DNA of 64,000 bases from Paenibacillus hemerocallicola (GCF_006265175.1 NZ_VDCQ01000005.1:163448-227447); one strand, 5' to 3'. Positions 17,356 to 26,397 are shown, counted from the first letter of the stretch. The notes: a model not told the origin generated them from the letters alone. Program-made: numbers and translations.

Positions 17356-17390
17356 GAGAAAGCCCTTCTTGACGGCTTTCTCTTCTTTGC
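17356..17390 (+). terminator. Intrinsic terminator after ypeB
   Basis: GAGAAAGCC (17356-17364) pairs with GGCTTTCTC (17374-17382), followed by a T-rich tail. Confidence 0.85.
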
Positions 17391-17457
17391 TTTAACATTA
17401 GGCTTGCCGTTTTCCGCCGGCTATTCATTATTTTGTTGTTCTATCTCGCGGCGGCCA

Positions 17458-17466
17458 TGGTATAAT
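17458..17466 (+). promoter_or_regulatory. Extended -10 promoter before the PilZ gene
   Basis: TGG plus TATAAT (17461-17466) forms an extended -10 element. The upstream TTGTTC/TTGTTG sequence is a poor -35 with long spacing. It is about 60 bases before the GTG at 17528. Confidence 0.5.
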
Positions 17467-17527
17467 AGGACTACATCAGCAATTATAGGACTAAAGTATT
17501 ACATACGGGATTGGGAGGTCCTTTGAC

Positions 17528-18181
17528 GTGCTTCCAAAGGTGAATGAAATTTTATATATACAAGTGAATTCTATCGACCCTGAAGAAGCCCAGTTGGTGT
17601 ACAAATCGCGTATTGCCGACGTCAACGCGAATTATATTTCCATGGAAGTTCCGCTGCAGGTAGGGACGGGCAAACTGAAAAGGCTGTATGCGGGAGATCA
17701 GATCAACGCCCACTACATTACGGAAGGCGGAGTGAAAAATTATTTCAACACCGTCATTCTCGGCTTCAAGGAGGAAGTCATCCGGCTCGTCCTGATCAAG
17801 CCGCCTGAACCGGACCAGATTACGAAGGTGCAGCGCCGCAACTTTTTGCGGGTGCCGGGCGAATTGGAGATAGCCGTCAAGGTGACCGAGCAAATTATGT
17901 TTACGGCGATGACGGACGACGTGGGGGGCGGCGGCATATCGTTTCTTTGCGAAAGCCGCATTCCGATCAAAACGCACGATATGTTGAATTGCTGGCTGCT
18001 GGTACCTTATCGCAACGGAACGATCGAGCATGCCAACTTCAAAGGGGAAATCGTGCGGATCAAACAGCTGGAGAGCGGCAAGCTGATCGTCATGGTCCAA
18101 TTTACGGAGATCGTCGACATGGAGCGGCAGCGCATCATCCGGTATTGCTTCGAACGCCAGCTCGATTTCCGAAAAAGGTAA
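17528..18181 (+). CDS. ypfA: Flagellar brake/PilZ domain protein, YpfA-like
   Basis: This 217-residue protein has an N-terminal YcgR-like domain (residues 1-95) and a C-terminal PilZ domain (about 100-210). The c-di-GMP motif RxxxR is present (QRRNFLR, arginines 104 and 108). The second motif, normally D/NxSxxG, reads DVGGGG at 131-136, with glycine in place of the serine. In B. subtilis, YpfA (DgrA) binds c-di-GMP and inhibits motility through the stator. The start is GTG after GGGAGG. It lies just before a ypfB-like gene and cmk, as in B. subtilis. Confidence 0.88.
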   Translation: MLPKVNEILYIQVNSIDPEEAQLVYKSRIADVNANYISMEVPLQVGTGKLKRLYAGDQINAHYITEGGVKNYFNTVILGFKEEVIRLVLIKPPEPDQITKVQRRNFLRVPGELEIAVKVTEQIMFTAMTDDVGGGGISFLCESRIPIKTHDMLNCWLLVPYRNGTIEHANFKGEIVRIKQLESGKLIVMVQFTEIVDMERQRIIRYCFERQLDFRKR

Positions 18182-18260
18182 CGGGATACGAAAGACCGTT
18201 TTAATAGTCAGCATATAGGGCATACTGCTTCTCAAAACGAAAGAACGGTGGGAGCATCGA

Positions 18261-18506
18261 ATGTCCGGCAGCGAGAAACGGCAGGATAACAATCGGCTAG
18301 CGGGAGACGAGGAATACGAGGAGCGTTTCGTACAATTGTCCGACCGTATGGAACGGCTGCTGCGCGGTGCGATCTGTGCCGGAATCGCTCTGCTCGTGGC
18401 GGCGCAGCTGCTCCTGACGATCCCGGCCGTACGGCATTTGGCGGTAAAGGTGGAACGTTTGGAAGGAATACCGTTCGAACGAAGCGGCCCCGATTCAGGG
18501 CCGTAA
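18261..18506 (+). CDS. ypfB: Small membrane protein, YpfB-like
   Basis: The 81-residue product has an acidic, charged N-terminus (GDEEYEERFVQLSDRMERLL) and one transmembrane helix (about residues 36-57). A basic segment follows. Position between ypfA and cmk and overall size match B. subtilis YpfB, a protein of unknown function. GGTGGGAG precedes the ATG. The last codons and the stop lie inside a terminator hairpin, so the end of this gene and its terminator are the same DNA. Confidence 0.65.
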   Translation: MSGSEKRQDNNRLAGDEEYEERFVQLSDRMERLLRGAICAGIALLVAAQLLLTIPAVRHLAVKVERLEGIPFERSGPDSGP

Positions 18507-18513
18507 TTTTTTT
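18485..18513 (+). terminator. Terminator overlapping the 3' end of ypfB
   Basis: CGGCCC (18485-18490) pairs with GGGCCG (18498-18503), and TTTTTTT follows after TAA. The stem encodes the last residues of the upstream protein. Confidence 0.85.
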
Positions 18514-18554
18514 GTTTCGTTTTGCCGGCCGACCGCGCTTGGACGAGACTTCTT

Positions 18555-18583
18555 TTGCAACGATTCCGTCGGTGTGGTATAAT
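18555..18583 (+). promoter_or_regulatory. Promoter of cmk-plsC
   Basis: TTGCAA (18555-18560), a 17-base spacer and TATAAT (18578-18583), with TGG directly before it, form a strong extended -10 sigma-A promoter. Confidence 0.8.
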
Positions 18584-18658
18584 TTTCATCGAGATGCAGG
18601 CATGGCCTGCTTTTTTCCACTTCATCGCGAGAACGACCCGCAAGGAGGACGCTTTCCG

Positions 18659-19342
18659 TTGGAAAAATTTAATATAGCGATCGACGGTCCGGCAGCCGCC
18701 GGCAAAAGCACCGTTGCCCGTCTTGTGGCCAAGCAGTTGGGATTCGTGTACGTCGACACCGGAGCCATGTACCGCGCCGTTACGTGGAAAGCGCTTCAAT
18801 CGGGTATTTCTCCCGAGCGTAAGGAGCAATTGTCGCGCATGGCATCCGAGTTGCGAATCGAGCTGCTCCCCGGCGAACAATCCCAACAGGTGCTGCTGGA
18901 CGGCGGGGATGTTACCGACTTGATCCGTTCCGCCATGGTCAACAAAAACGTCTCGGCCGTTTCCGCCATACCGGAAATCCGGCGTCTGCTCGTTGCCAAG
19001 CAGCAGGAGATGGCGCAGGCTAAAGGCGTCGTAATGGACGGACGGGATATCGGAACGCACGTTCTGCCGGACGCCGAACTGAAAATATTTCTGACTGCCA
19101 GCGTAAAGGAACGGGCACAGCGCCGATTTCTGGAAATGAAAGCCAAGGGAGAGGACGTTACGCTCGGGCAGTTGGAGAAGGAAATCGCCGAGCGGGACAA
19201 AATGGACGAGCAGCGCGAAGCCTCGCCGCTGGTGCAGGCGGAGGACGCCGTACTGGTGGATACGAGCGGGATGTCCATTCCGCAAGTGGCGGAGCGAATA
19301 TTGGAGCTGGCGAAATCGGCTGCAAGCAAGGGGATCCGATAA
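18659..19342 (+). CDS. cmk: Cytidylate kinase
   Basis: It phosphorylates CMP and dCMP to the diphosphates, which feeds CTP and DNA precursor pools and lipid synthesis. The 227-residue protein has the P-loop IDGPAAAGKST at the N-terminus, the CMP-binding segment VDTGAMYRAVTW, and the DGRDIGT and LID (RAQRRFLEM) motifs. The start is TTG at 18659 with AAGGAGGA nine bases upstream. The frame is open back to 18512, but that part contains the promoter. The stop overlaps the plsC start by one base (TAATG). Confidence 0.95.
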   Translation: MEKFNIAIDGPAAAGKSTVARLVAKQLGFVYVDTGAMYRAVTWKALQSGISPERKEQLSRMASELRIELLPGEQSQQVLLDGGDVTDLIRSAMVNKNVSAVSAIPEIRRLLVAKQQEMAQAKGVVMDGRDIGTHVLPDAELKIFLTASVKERAQRRFLEMKAKGEDVTLGQLEKEIAERDKMDEQREASPLVQAEDAVLVDTSGMSIPQVAERILELAKSAASKGIR

Positions 19343-19920
19343 TGACGAAGCTGTACCGATTCGGCAGATGGGTGTGCCGCGTCTTCTTCAAAACCTTTTA
19401 TCGTATCGAAGCGTCCGGCCAGTCTAACGTTCCGGACGATGGAGCGGTTATTTTGTGCTCGAATCATATCAGCACATTGGATCCGCCGCTCGTCGGTACG
19501 CCGCTTCAGCGGAAAGTGTATTTCATGGCCAAGGCGGAATTGTTCAAAGTTCCGCTGTTCGGTCCGCTTATCGCCAATCTCGGCGCATTTCCCGTCAAAA
19601 GGGGGGGCGTGAGCAAGGAGTCGATCCGTCACGCCCTGCAATTGCTCGGCGAAGGCGGCGTACTGGGCATATTCCCGGAGGGGACGCGCGGAGGCGGCAT
19701 GGGCAAAAAAGGGGCGGCGAGCTTGGCCGTACGTTCCGGCGCTACGGTCATTCCCGTCGCGATTATCGGGAAGTACAAGCTATTCGGCAAGTTGAAGGTC
19801 GTATACGGCAAGCCGGTCGACTTATCCGCCATGAGGGAAGCATCCAATTCGGAATCGCTGGAACAAGCTACCGAGCATATTATGGAATCCATAAGGAAAT
19901 TGATCGAGGCCAATTCGTAA
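19342..19920 (+). CDS. plsC: 1-acyl-sn-glycerol-3-phosphate acyltransferase
   Basis: This 192-residue membrane-associated acyltransferase makes phosphatidic acid from lysophosphatidic acid. The catalytic NHxxxxD motif is present (NHISTLDPP, near residue 37), as are the substrate-binding FPEGTRG (near 114) and a preceding GAFPVKRGG. It overlaps cmk by one base, and the two probably form an operon. In B. subtilis the same chromosomal position holds cmk followed by ypfD, so plsC here is an added member. plsY, which makes the substrate of this enzyme, lies 5 kb downstream. Confidence 0.92.
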   Translation: MTKLYRFGRWVCRVFFKTFYRIEASGQSNVPDDGAVILCSNHISTLDPPLVGTPLQRKVYFMAKAELFKVPLFGPLIANLGAFPVKRGGVSKESIRHALQLLGEGGVLGIFPEGTRGGGMGKKGAASLAVRSGATVIPVAIIGKYKLFGKLKVVYGKPVDLSAMREASNSESLEQATEHIMESIRKLIEANS

Positions 19921-20039
19921 CGTTCCCGCTCCGGACGCACCCCATACGTTGATTCGCGCGTATGGAAATGGTATCTTGGAATTATACTAAGCAATATGTT
20001 TGGTTAGCAGTTAGGGTTGTCAGTCGAGGAGGTAATCAA

Positions 20040-21266
20040 ATGTCAGAAGAAATTAAAGTTCAAGAAACCGCGGAATCCGCAGATCAAGATTTGTCCAATG
20101 TAGTAGCTTACAAAAAAGGCGATGTCGTCAAAGGTAAAATCGTTAAAATTGAAGATAACCAAGCCATTGTCGATATTGGTTACAAATACGACGGCATAAT
20201 CCCTCTCAAGGAGTTGTCCAACGTAAGCCTGGACAACGCTTCCGAAGCCGTAGAAATCGGACAGGAGCTCGAATTGAAGGTGCTCAGTCTGGACGATAAC
20301 AAAGAAAAGCTGCTTCTATCCAAGCGCGCCGTGGACAGCGAGCAATCTTGGACGGATCTGCAGGCGAAATTGGATGCCGGCACGATTATCGAAGCCCAAG
20401 TCAAGGATGTCGTGAAAGGCGGTCTCGTCGTGGACGTAGGACTTCGCGGCTTCGTGCCGGCTTCGATGGTCGAGCGTCATTTCGTGGAAGACTTTGCCGA
20501 TTATAAAGGCCGTACGCTCCGCCTGAAGGTGAAAGAGCTTGACCGCGAGAAAAATAAGGTCGTCCTTTCCCAGAAAGACGTGCTCGATGAAGAGTTCGAA
20601 GCGAGCAAGAAACAACTGATGGGCGAGCTGAAAGTCGGCCAGCAGCTGGACGGCACCGTTCAACGGCTGACCCAGTTCGGCGCGTTCGTCGATATCGGCG
20701 GCATCGACGGCCTTGTTCATATTTCGGAGATGGCTTGGCATCACGTCCAACAGCCTTCCGAAGTCGTACAAGAAGGCGACAAAGTACAGGTGCAAGTATT
20801 GAAGGTAGATCCTGAGAACGACCGGATCAGCCTGAGCATCCGCGCAACCCAACCGGGGCCGTGGCAGCAAGCGGCCGATAAATTCCAACCCGGCGAAATC
20901 GTGACGGGAACGGTCAAACGTCTGGTCAGCTTCGGAGCTTTCGTCGAAATCGCTCCGGGAGTTGAAGGGCTCGTTCATATTTCGCAAATCGCCCACCGCC
21001 ACATCGGCACTCCGCATGAGGTGCTGAAGGAAGGGCAAGATGTCAGCGTTAAAGTTCTCGATTTCAATCCTGCCGAGAAACGCGTTTCGTTAAGCATCAA
21101 GGAAACGGAAGAAGCGCCGGAAGCACCAGCCAAGCCGGAGCGGAAATCCGATCGCGAGCGCGGCGGTTCGCGCGGCAGTCACAGCAACGAACCGATTCCG
21201 CCTCGGGAAAGCTTGAACTTGACGCTCGGCGAACGGTTCGGCGACAAGCTCAGCAAATTCAAATAA
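20040..21266 (+). CDS. rpsA: Ribosomal protein S1 homologue with four S1 domains
   Basis: The 408-residue protein contains four OB-fold S1 repeats, at about residues 20-88, 105-173, 192-260 and 278-348, each with the FVDIG/FVPASM or LVHISEM type signature. A basic and acidic tail (PERKSDRERGGSRG) follows. It corresponds to B. subtilis YpfD, a four-domain form shorter than the six-domain E. coli S1. It probably binds mRNA and assists translation. GAGGAGGT lies just upstream of the ATG; the open frame back to 19962 lacks a ribosome-binding site. A strong terminator follows. Confidence 0.93.
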   Translation: MSEEIKVQETAESADQDLSNVVAYKKGDVVKGKIVKIEDNQAIVDIGYKYDGIIPLKELSNVSLDNASEAVEIGQELELKVLSLDDNKEKLLLSKRAVDSEQSWTDLQAKLDAGTIIEAQVKDVVKGGLVVDVGLRGFVPASMVERHFVEDFADYKGRTLRLKVKELDREKNKVVLSQKDVLDEEFEASKKQLMGELKVGQQLDGTVQRLTQFGAFVDIGGIDGLVHISEMAWHHVQQPSEVVQEGDKVQVQVLKVDPENDRISLSIRATQPGPWQQAADKFQPGEIVTGTVKRLVSFGAFVEIAPGVEGLVHISQIAHRHIGTPHEVLKEGQDVSVKVLDFNPAEKRVSLSIKETEEAPEAPAKPERKSDRERGGSRGSHSNEPIPPRESLNLTLGERFGDKLSKFK

Positions 21267-21278
21267 AAAGCGCAAGGG

Positions 21279-21310
21279 ACGGTTTCCGCGAGAAACCGTT
21301 TCTTTTTTTT
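21279..21310 (+). terminator. Terminator after rpsA
   Basis: ACGGTTTC (21279-21286) pairs with GAAACCGT (21292-21299), followed by TTCTTTTTTTT. Confidence 0.9.
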
Positions 21311-21424
21311 GTCTTTTTATTCAGGCAAAGCCGTTTCTTCCGTTTTTTCCATCGATCTGCTTAAAACGGGAACGATTCACAAATACTAACAAGCATAACA
21401 ATCCAAACGTTTAGGTGATGTGAG

Positions 21425-22054
21425 ATGAATCCAGGTTTTTTGTCGTTGATCCTCGTTTCCATTTCGCTCATTTTGCTTGCAAGCGGATGGAGACAAACGC
21501 TTTTGCGAGGCATCCCCCATTATGCGATCCTATTGTTTTTCACCGCATGGTGCATTTCGAGTCTGTTTCATTTCCAATGGTTGGACGGGACCGAGATTAA
21601 CGGCACGGTCGCTCTGCTTTCACTGGTTATCGCAATCGTCTTATTGGGACACCGGTCGGTATTAAGCGGGCTGCACTACGTATCGCTCGGGCTGTTTTTG
21701 GCGTCTGTCTATTATTTATTGAAGCATCTCGGAGATTTGGATCCGTTCTTCCTTCCTTATCGAAGCTGGGCCGGAACGGCAATCGTCGTTGCTCTGCTGG
21801 GGTCCATGCTGATCCGGAAAGCGAAAGATCAGATTGCCTGTCTTAGTCTGGCACTCCTGTTCGGCTGCGCGTTTTACCGGATCGTGCATCCGGAGCGATT
21901 GGCGATTCCGTTCGGCGGGCTGCGTTTTCAGGACGAATGGTGGTTGACCGTCGTTGCGGCGAGAATGTTCTCCATGACGGGAGAATATGCGACCGATGCG
22001 GTGCGAACCGCATCCAAAAGCTTGGTAGAGCGATGGAAAGGATTGAGAAAATGA
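21425..22054 (+). CDS. yphA: YphA-like membrane protein
   Basis: This 209-residue protein has about six short hydrophobic helices across residues 3-165 and a soluble C-terminal tail. Size, position after rpsA and the neighbouring YIEGIA gene agree with B. subtilis YphA, of unknown function. TAGGTGA precedes the ATG. Its stop overlaps the start of the next gene (ATGA), so the three genes yphA, YIEGIA and the small partner appear to form one operon. No catalytic motif is visible. Confidence 0.75.
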   Translation: MNPGFLSLILVSISLILLASGWRQTLLRGIPHYAILLFFTAWCISSLFHFQWLDGTEINGTVALLSLVIAIVLLGHRSVLSGLHYVSLGLFLASVYYLLKHLGDLDPFFLPYRSWAGTAIVVALLGSMLIRKAKDQIACLSLALLFGCAFYRIVHPERLAIPFGGLRFQDEWWLTVVAARMFSMTGEYATDAVRTASKSLVERWKGLRK

Positions 22055-22962
22055 CGGATCAATTGTTCGAGCACCGTTATACGGCCGGCATTATCGTTGG
22101 CGTCGTATTCGGCATGCTGGCAAGGCTTACTATGCTGCGGACCGACTATAGGCAATATCCGACCTACCCGCACGGGAGGATCATCCACATTTCACTCGGC
22201 GTCATAGCGGCTGCCTTGGGGGCCGTAGCAGTGCCTTCTCTCTTCGATAAAAATTATACGGCCATTACGTTTCTGACGGTGGCGGCCCAACAATTCCGCG
22301 ATGTGCGCAATATGGAGCGTAACACGTTGACAAAGCTGGACGAGATGGAGCTGGTTCCTCGCGGCGGGACCTATATCGAGGGGATCGCGATGGTGTTCGA
22401 AGGCCGCAATTATTTGGTCATTTTTACGGCCTTTACCGGATCGCTGTTCACGATATTGTGGGGCCCTTACTGGGGGAGCGTGTTTGGTACCGCCGCCATT
22501 CTCATCTCCCAATGGTTCAAATCGGGGAAATCGGTATCTCATGCTGCGGAAGTAGAAATAGCCGATGTTATTCTTGAAGGGCCCGATTTGTATGTTGGCG
22601 ATATCTATATAATGAACGTGGGCTTGTCCGCCGATCGCGATATCATTCGCGAGCATGCGCTCGGCCTTATTCTGAAGCCGAAAAACCGCAATTTCCGGGT
22701 GTCGCTGGCCAATTTGGGACAACGGCAGGCGATGCTGCACGATTTGGCGACGATTCTGGGCGTTTACCGGGATTCCGGCGAGCCGACGCTCGTTCCGCTA
22801 GGGAAGCTGGATATGAATGACGGCCGGCTGGCTTTGTTCGTATTGCCGCAGGAGCGGGATGCGGAGAAAGCCAGACAAGTGCTGCTAAGGGTGCCGTTGC
22901 TGGAAAGCGCGGTAAGAATGCCTTCGGAATCCGGGGCGCAGGCAAAGAAAGGCGGTGCATGA
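22051..22962 (+). CDS. YIEGIA domain membrane protein (YphB-like)
   Basis: The 303-residue protein contains the eponymous motif GGTYIEGIAMVFEGRNY near residue 110, flanked by transmembrane helices (about 10-30, 40-60, 130-165), with a soluble C-terminal half. The family is confined to spore formers and has been linked to control of spore protein levels, possibly as a protease; I recall this only in outline. I chose the ATG at 22051, which overlaps the yphA stop; an in-frame ATG at 22033 is the alternative. The small gene after it is its usual companion. Confidence 0.8.
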   Translation: MTDQLFEHRYTAGIIVGVVFGMLARLTMLRTDYRQYPTYPHGRIIHISLGVIAAALGAVAVPSLFDKNYTAITFLTVAAQQFRDVRNMERNTLTKLDEMELVPRGGTYIEGIAMVFEGRNYLVIFTAFTGSLFTILWGPYWGSVFGTAAILISQWFKSGKSVSHAAEVEIADVILEGPDLYVGDIYIMNVGLSADRDIIREHALGLILKPKNRNFRVSLANLGQRQAMLHDLATILGVYRDSGEPTLVPLGKLDMNDGRLALFVLPQERDAEKARQVLLRVPLLESAVRMPSESGAQAKKGGA

Positions 22963-22965
22963 TCG

Positions 22966-23148
22966 ATGGGGAAAATTTTAGCCGTCGTTTCGACAATGCC
23001 GGAGCGGGTGGGAGGCGGCGCCCCCATATTTATTGTCGAAACGGAGGAGGAACAACAGGCTGTCGCTTTTTTATTGGAAAAAATATTGGACGGCAACGCC
23101 CATGATCTGAAGAACGGTACGATGATCCTGGTCGATCACAAGGATTGA
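22966..23148 (+). CDS. Small partner of YIEGIA (capping subunit type)
   Basis: This 60-residue protein (KILAVVSTMPERVGGGAP, then a glutamate-rich EEEQQAVAFLLEKIL helix) lies three bases after the YIEGIA stop. Small proteins of this kind regularly follow YIEGIA genes, and I recall them being annotated as capping complex subunits for YIEGIA. It has no signal peptide or membrane helix, so it is probably cytosolic. The predicted fold is one strand-rich part and one helix. Confidence 0.7.
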   Translation: MGKILAVVSTMPERVGGGAPIFIVETEEEQQAVAFLLEKILDGNAHDLKNGTMILVDHKD

Positions 23149-23211
23149 CCGTCAGTCGAACGCCGCCGTCATTTCGTGTCGGTCCGGCTGCCGCGCGGAT
23201 GCGGGTACTCC

Positions 23212-23240
23212 TTCACTTTGTAGGACGAATTTGTTATGAT
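23212..23240 (+). promoter_or_regulatory. Promoter of der
   Basis: TTCACT (23212-23217), 17 bases, TATGAT (23235-23240); about 110 bases before the der start. Confidence 0.6.
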
Positions 23241-23348
23241 GGTAGGCGTGATCATTTTTTGAGCAGGGAATCCCCGGGGAGGAAGCGGAGCGTGCTAGCG
23301 GGTCCGTTGCCTTTGCCGGGGGGATTATGAAGTAGGAGTTGAATCGGC

Positions 23349-24671
23349 ATGGCACGTCCCATCGTGGCGATCGTAGGACGCCCGAACGTCGGGAAATCGA
23401 CCATATTTAATCGGATTATCGGCGATCGGCTGGCGATCGTAGAGGACAAGCCCGGCATTACGCGTGACCGGATATACGGAATCGGGGAATGGATGGGCAC
23501 ATCGTTTAGCGTTATTGACACGGGCGGAATCGAGATTGACGGGGAAGACGAGATTTTGAAATCGGTCCGGATGCAGGCCGAGCTTGCCATCGAGGAGGCC
23601 GATGCGATCATATTTATGGTCGACGCCAAGTCGGGCATGACTTCCTCGGATTCGGAAGTGGCGGAGATTTTGTACCGCGCGAAGAAACCGATTATTTTGG
23701 CCGTAAATAAAGTGGACAACTTGAAACGGCAGGACGATATTTACGAGTTCTACTCGCTCGGCTTCGGCGATCCGATCGGCATATCGGGCTCGCATGGAAT
23801 CGGAATCGGCGATTTGCTCCAGACAGTCGTGGATAATTTGCCCGAGAAGGAAGAAGAGGAATACGGGGAAGATACGATCCGCGTCGCCTTGATCGGCAGG
23901 CCGAACGTCGGGAAATCGTCTCTCGTCAACGCGATATTGGGCGAGGAGCGCGTTATCGTCAGCGATATGGCGGGCACGACCCGAGACGCGATCGATACGC
24001 CGTTCGAGAAGGACGGGCAGAAGTATGTGCTCATCGATACGGCCGGCATGCGCAAGCGCGGCAAAGTATATGAAACGACCGAGAAATACAGCGTGATGCG
24101 GGCTATGCATGCGATCGAGCGGGCCGATGTCGTACTGGTCGTCATCAACGGCGAAGAAGGCATTATCGAGCAAGACAAGCACATAGCCGGATACGCGCAC
24201 GAAGCGGGAAAGGCTTCCATTTTTGTCGTGAACAAATGGGATATCGTCGATAAAGACGATAAAACGATGCAGCAGTTTACGCAAAAGATACGCGACCATT
24301 TCCTGTTTATGACGTACGCTCCGGTCGTATTCGTCTCCGCCAAAACCAAACAACGGCTGCAGAAGCTGCTGCCTGTTGTCGTCGAGGTGAGCGAGCAGCA
24401 CGCGATGCGCGTTCAGACGCATCTGCTTAACGACGTCGTCTCCGATGCCGTCGCCTTTAATCCGCCTCCGACCGACAAAGGCAGAAGGCTCAAAATTAAT
24501 TATGCGACTCAAGTTACGGTTAAACCGCCGACCATATTGCTGTTCGTCAACGATCCGGAATTGATGCACTTCTCGTACGAGCGGTATTTGGAGAACCGCA
24601 TCCGTGCGGCTTTCCGATTTGAAGGAACGCCGATCCGCTTGTTTACGCGCAAAAAATCAGACGACGAATAG
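23349..24671 (+). CDS. der: Ribosome biogenesis GTPase Der
   Basis: This 440-residue essential GTPase has two tandem G domains and a KH-like C-terminal domain. Domain 1 has [13 protein letters not shown] and NKVD; domain 2 has [18 protein letters not shown] and NKWD. The KH-like part covers about residues 355-440. It acts in 50S subunit maturation. The two domains are separated by an acidic linker ([11 protein letters not shown]). It is followed by plsY after 14 bases and then gpsA, so der, plsY and gpsA probably form one transcript. Confidence 0.96.
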   Translation: MARPIVAIVGRPNVGKSTIFNRIIGDRLAIVEDKPGITRDRIYGIGEWMGTSFSVIDTGGIEIDGEDEILKSVRMQAELAIEEADAIIFMVDAKSGMTSSDSEVAEILYRAKKPIILAVNKVDNLKRQDDIYEFYSLGFGDPIGISGSHGIGIGDLLQTVVDNLPEKEEEEYGEDTIRVALIGRPNVGKSSLVNAILGEERVIVSDMAGTTRDAIDTPFEKDGQKYVLIDTAGMRKRGKVYETTEKYSVMRAMHAIERADVVLVVINGEEGIIEQDKHIAGYAHEAGKASIFVVNKWDIVDKDDKTMQQFTQKIRDHFLFMTYAPVVFVSAKTKQRLQKLLPVVVEVSEQHAMRVQTHLLNDVVSDAVAFNPPPTDKGRRLKINYATQVTVKPPTILLFVNDPELMHFSYERYLENRIRAAFRFEGTPIRLFTRKKSDDE

Positions 24672-24685
24672 GGGAGAAGTCGCTC

Positions 24686-25318
24686 GTGCATACGTTCGTT
24701 CCGGTATTGCTGGCTTATTTGCTCGGCTCGATCAGCTTCAGTTTTTTGTACGGGAAATGGTTCAAAGGAATCGATATCCGCAAGCACGGCAGCGGCAATG
24801 CGGGGGCGACGAACACGCTGCGCGTTATCGGCGTCGGGCCGGCCATAGCGGTGCTGCTGCTCGATGCGGGAAAAGGCGTGGCGGCCGTATGGATCGGCAA
24901 GTGGCTGGGCGCCGGAGCGGAAGTCTCCTATATACCGGTGCTGGCCGGACTCGCCGCGATCGCAGGCCACAACTGGCCCGTCTTCTTCGGCTTCAAGGGC
25001 GGCAAAGGAATCGCCACGACGATCGGGGTAACCGCGACATTGTGCATCGTGCCGGCCTTAATCGCCGGTGCCGCCGCCATTTTGCTTATCGTGCTGACCC
25101 GTTACGTCTCGCTCGGCTCGCTTGTATTTGCCGCACTTATTCCGATACTCGTATGGTTTATGGATTTTCCGAGCGACATTTTCTGGGCGACGCTGCTCAT
25201 CGGTTTGTTTGCTATCGTTCGTCATAGGACGAATATTGTAAAGCTGGTCAAAGGCAAGGAAAATAAAATCGGTCAAAAGGTGGGCGCGTCGTCCGGCGGG
25301 AAGGAGAAAGCGGGATGA
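24686..25318 (+). CDS. plsY: Acyl-phosphate glycerol-3-phosphate acyltransferase
   Basis: The 210-residue integral membrane enzyme transfers acyl groups from acyl phosphate to glycerol 3-phosphate, the first step of phospholipid synthesis. It carries the three family motifs: GSISFSFLYGK (near residue 12), HGSGNAGATNTLR (near 34) and GFKGGKGIAT (near 108). The start is GTG with GGGGAG upstream. A charged tail (KGKENKIGQK) is cytosolic. The stop overlaps gpsA, whose product makes the glycerol 3-phosphate substrate, so pathway genes are adjacent. Confidence 0.94.
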   Translation: MHTFVPVLLAYLLGSISFSFLYGKWFKGIDIRKHGSGNAGATNTLRVIGVGPAIAVLLLDAGKGVAAVWIGKWLGAGAEVSYIPVLAGLAAIAGHNWPVFFGFKGGKGIATTIGVTATLCIVPALIAGAAAILLIVLTRYVSLGSLVFAALIPILVWFMDFPSDIFWATLLIGLFAIVRHRTNIVKLVKGKENKIGQKVGASSGGKEKAG

Positions 25319-26361
25319 GCTTACGCAAAGCGGCTGTCATCACTGCGGGGAGCATGGGAACGGCATTGGCTTCCGTATTGGCGGATAATGATTTCCGGGT
25401 GATACTTACGACTCGTACTCAAGAACATGCCGACGAGATTAATCGGGACCGTCAGAACCGGAAATACACCGGAGATTTCCGCCTGACCGAGAACGTAGGC
25501 GCTTCGGTATCGATGGAGGAAGCGTTGTCCGGCGCGGACCTTGTCGTGTTCGCGCCCCCCTCTCATGCCATGAGGGAAGTGGCGCGCCAGGCCAAACCTT
25601 ACTTGTCGCCGACGGCAGCGGTAATCCATGCGACGAAAGGCTTCGAGCCGGAGACGATGAAACGCATGACGACCGTTCTCGCCGAAGAGCTGCCGCAGAT
25701 CGATCCCGGCAATCTCGTCGTGCTGTCCGGTCCGAGTCACGCGGAGGAGGTCATTCAGCGCTGCCCGACTACGGTAGTGGTAGCTGCGGAACGGCTGGAC
25801 GCTGCGGAAGAGGCGCAGGACGCGCTTATCAATTCGTATTTCCGGGTGTACACGAATCCGGATGTGACCGGCGTCGAAGTAGGCGGAGCGCTAAAAAACA
25901 TTATCGCCCTGGGAGCGGGTCTCTCGGACGGGCTAGGCTTCGGCGACAATGCGAAAGCCGCTCTCCTGACTCGCGGATTGGCGGAAATCGCCCGATTGGG
26001 CGTGGCTATGGGCGGTCATGCCTTGACGTTCTCGGGGCTTGCCGGCGTCGGCGATCTTGTCGTTACGTGTACGAGCAAGCACAGCCGCAATTGGAGAGCA
26101 GGTTACATGCTCGGCCAAGGGAAGCCGCTCGACGAAGTGCTGCGTACGATGGGGATGGTGGTCGAAGGCGTCAAAACGACCAAGACGACTTATACGATGT
26201 CGAAGCAGTACGGGGTGTCGATGCCGATCACCGATCAATTGCACGAGGTGCTGTTTGCGGGCAAGGAGCCACAACTGGCGGTAGGCCATTTGATGGGGCG
26301 GGTCCGCACCCATGAAATCGAAGAAATCGCCGACGCTTTCGGCGAGAAATGGATACTTTAA
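25315..26361 (+). CDS. gpsA: Glycerol-3-phosphate dehydrogenase (NAD(P)+)
   Basis: This 348-residue enzyme reduces dihydroxyacetone phosphate to sn-glycerol 3-phosphate. The C-terminal catalytic domain is canonical (GVEVGGALKNIIALGAG, KAALLTRGLAEI, TCTSKHSRNW). The N-terminal dinucleotide motif is unusual: where the family has GAGSWGTALA, this protein has TAGSMGTALA at residues 10-19, with the first glycine and the tryptophan replaced. Everything else is intact, so it is probably active. The start overlaps plsY by four bases. GGAGAAAGCGGG lies upstream. Confidence 0.93.
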   Translation: MSLRKAAVITAGSMGTALASVLADNDFRVILTTRTQEHADEINRDRQNRKYTGDFRLTENVGASVSMEEALSGADLVVFAPPSHAMREVARQAKPYLSPTAAVIHATKGFEPETMKRMTTVLAEELPQIDPGNLVVLSGPSHAEEVIQRCPTTVVVAAERLDAAEEAQDALINSYFRVYTNPDVTGVEVGGALKNIIALGAGLSDGLGFGDNAKAALLTRGLAEIARLGVAMGGHALTFSGLAGVGDLVVTCTSKHSRNWRAGYMLGQGKPLDEVLRTMGMVVEGVKTTKTTYTMSKQYGVSMPITDQLHEVLFAGKEPQLAVGHLMGRVRTHEIEEIADAFGEKWIL

Positions 26362-26397
26362 CAAGGAATACCGCCTACACGTTACGGGTGCCGACCT

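Noticed and set aside
19962..20039. A 26-residue N-terminal extension of ribosomal protein S1
   Set aside because: It has no ribosome-binding site, while GAGGAGGT stands directly before the ATG at 20040.
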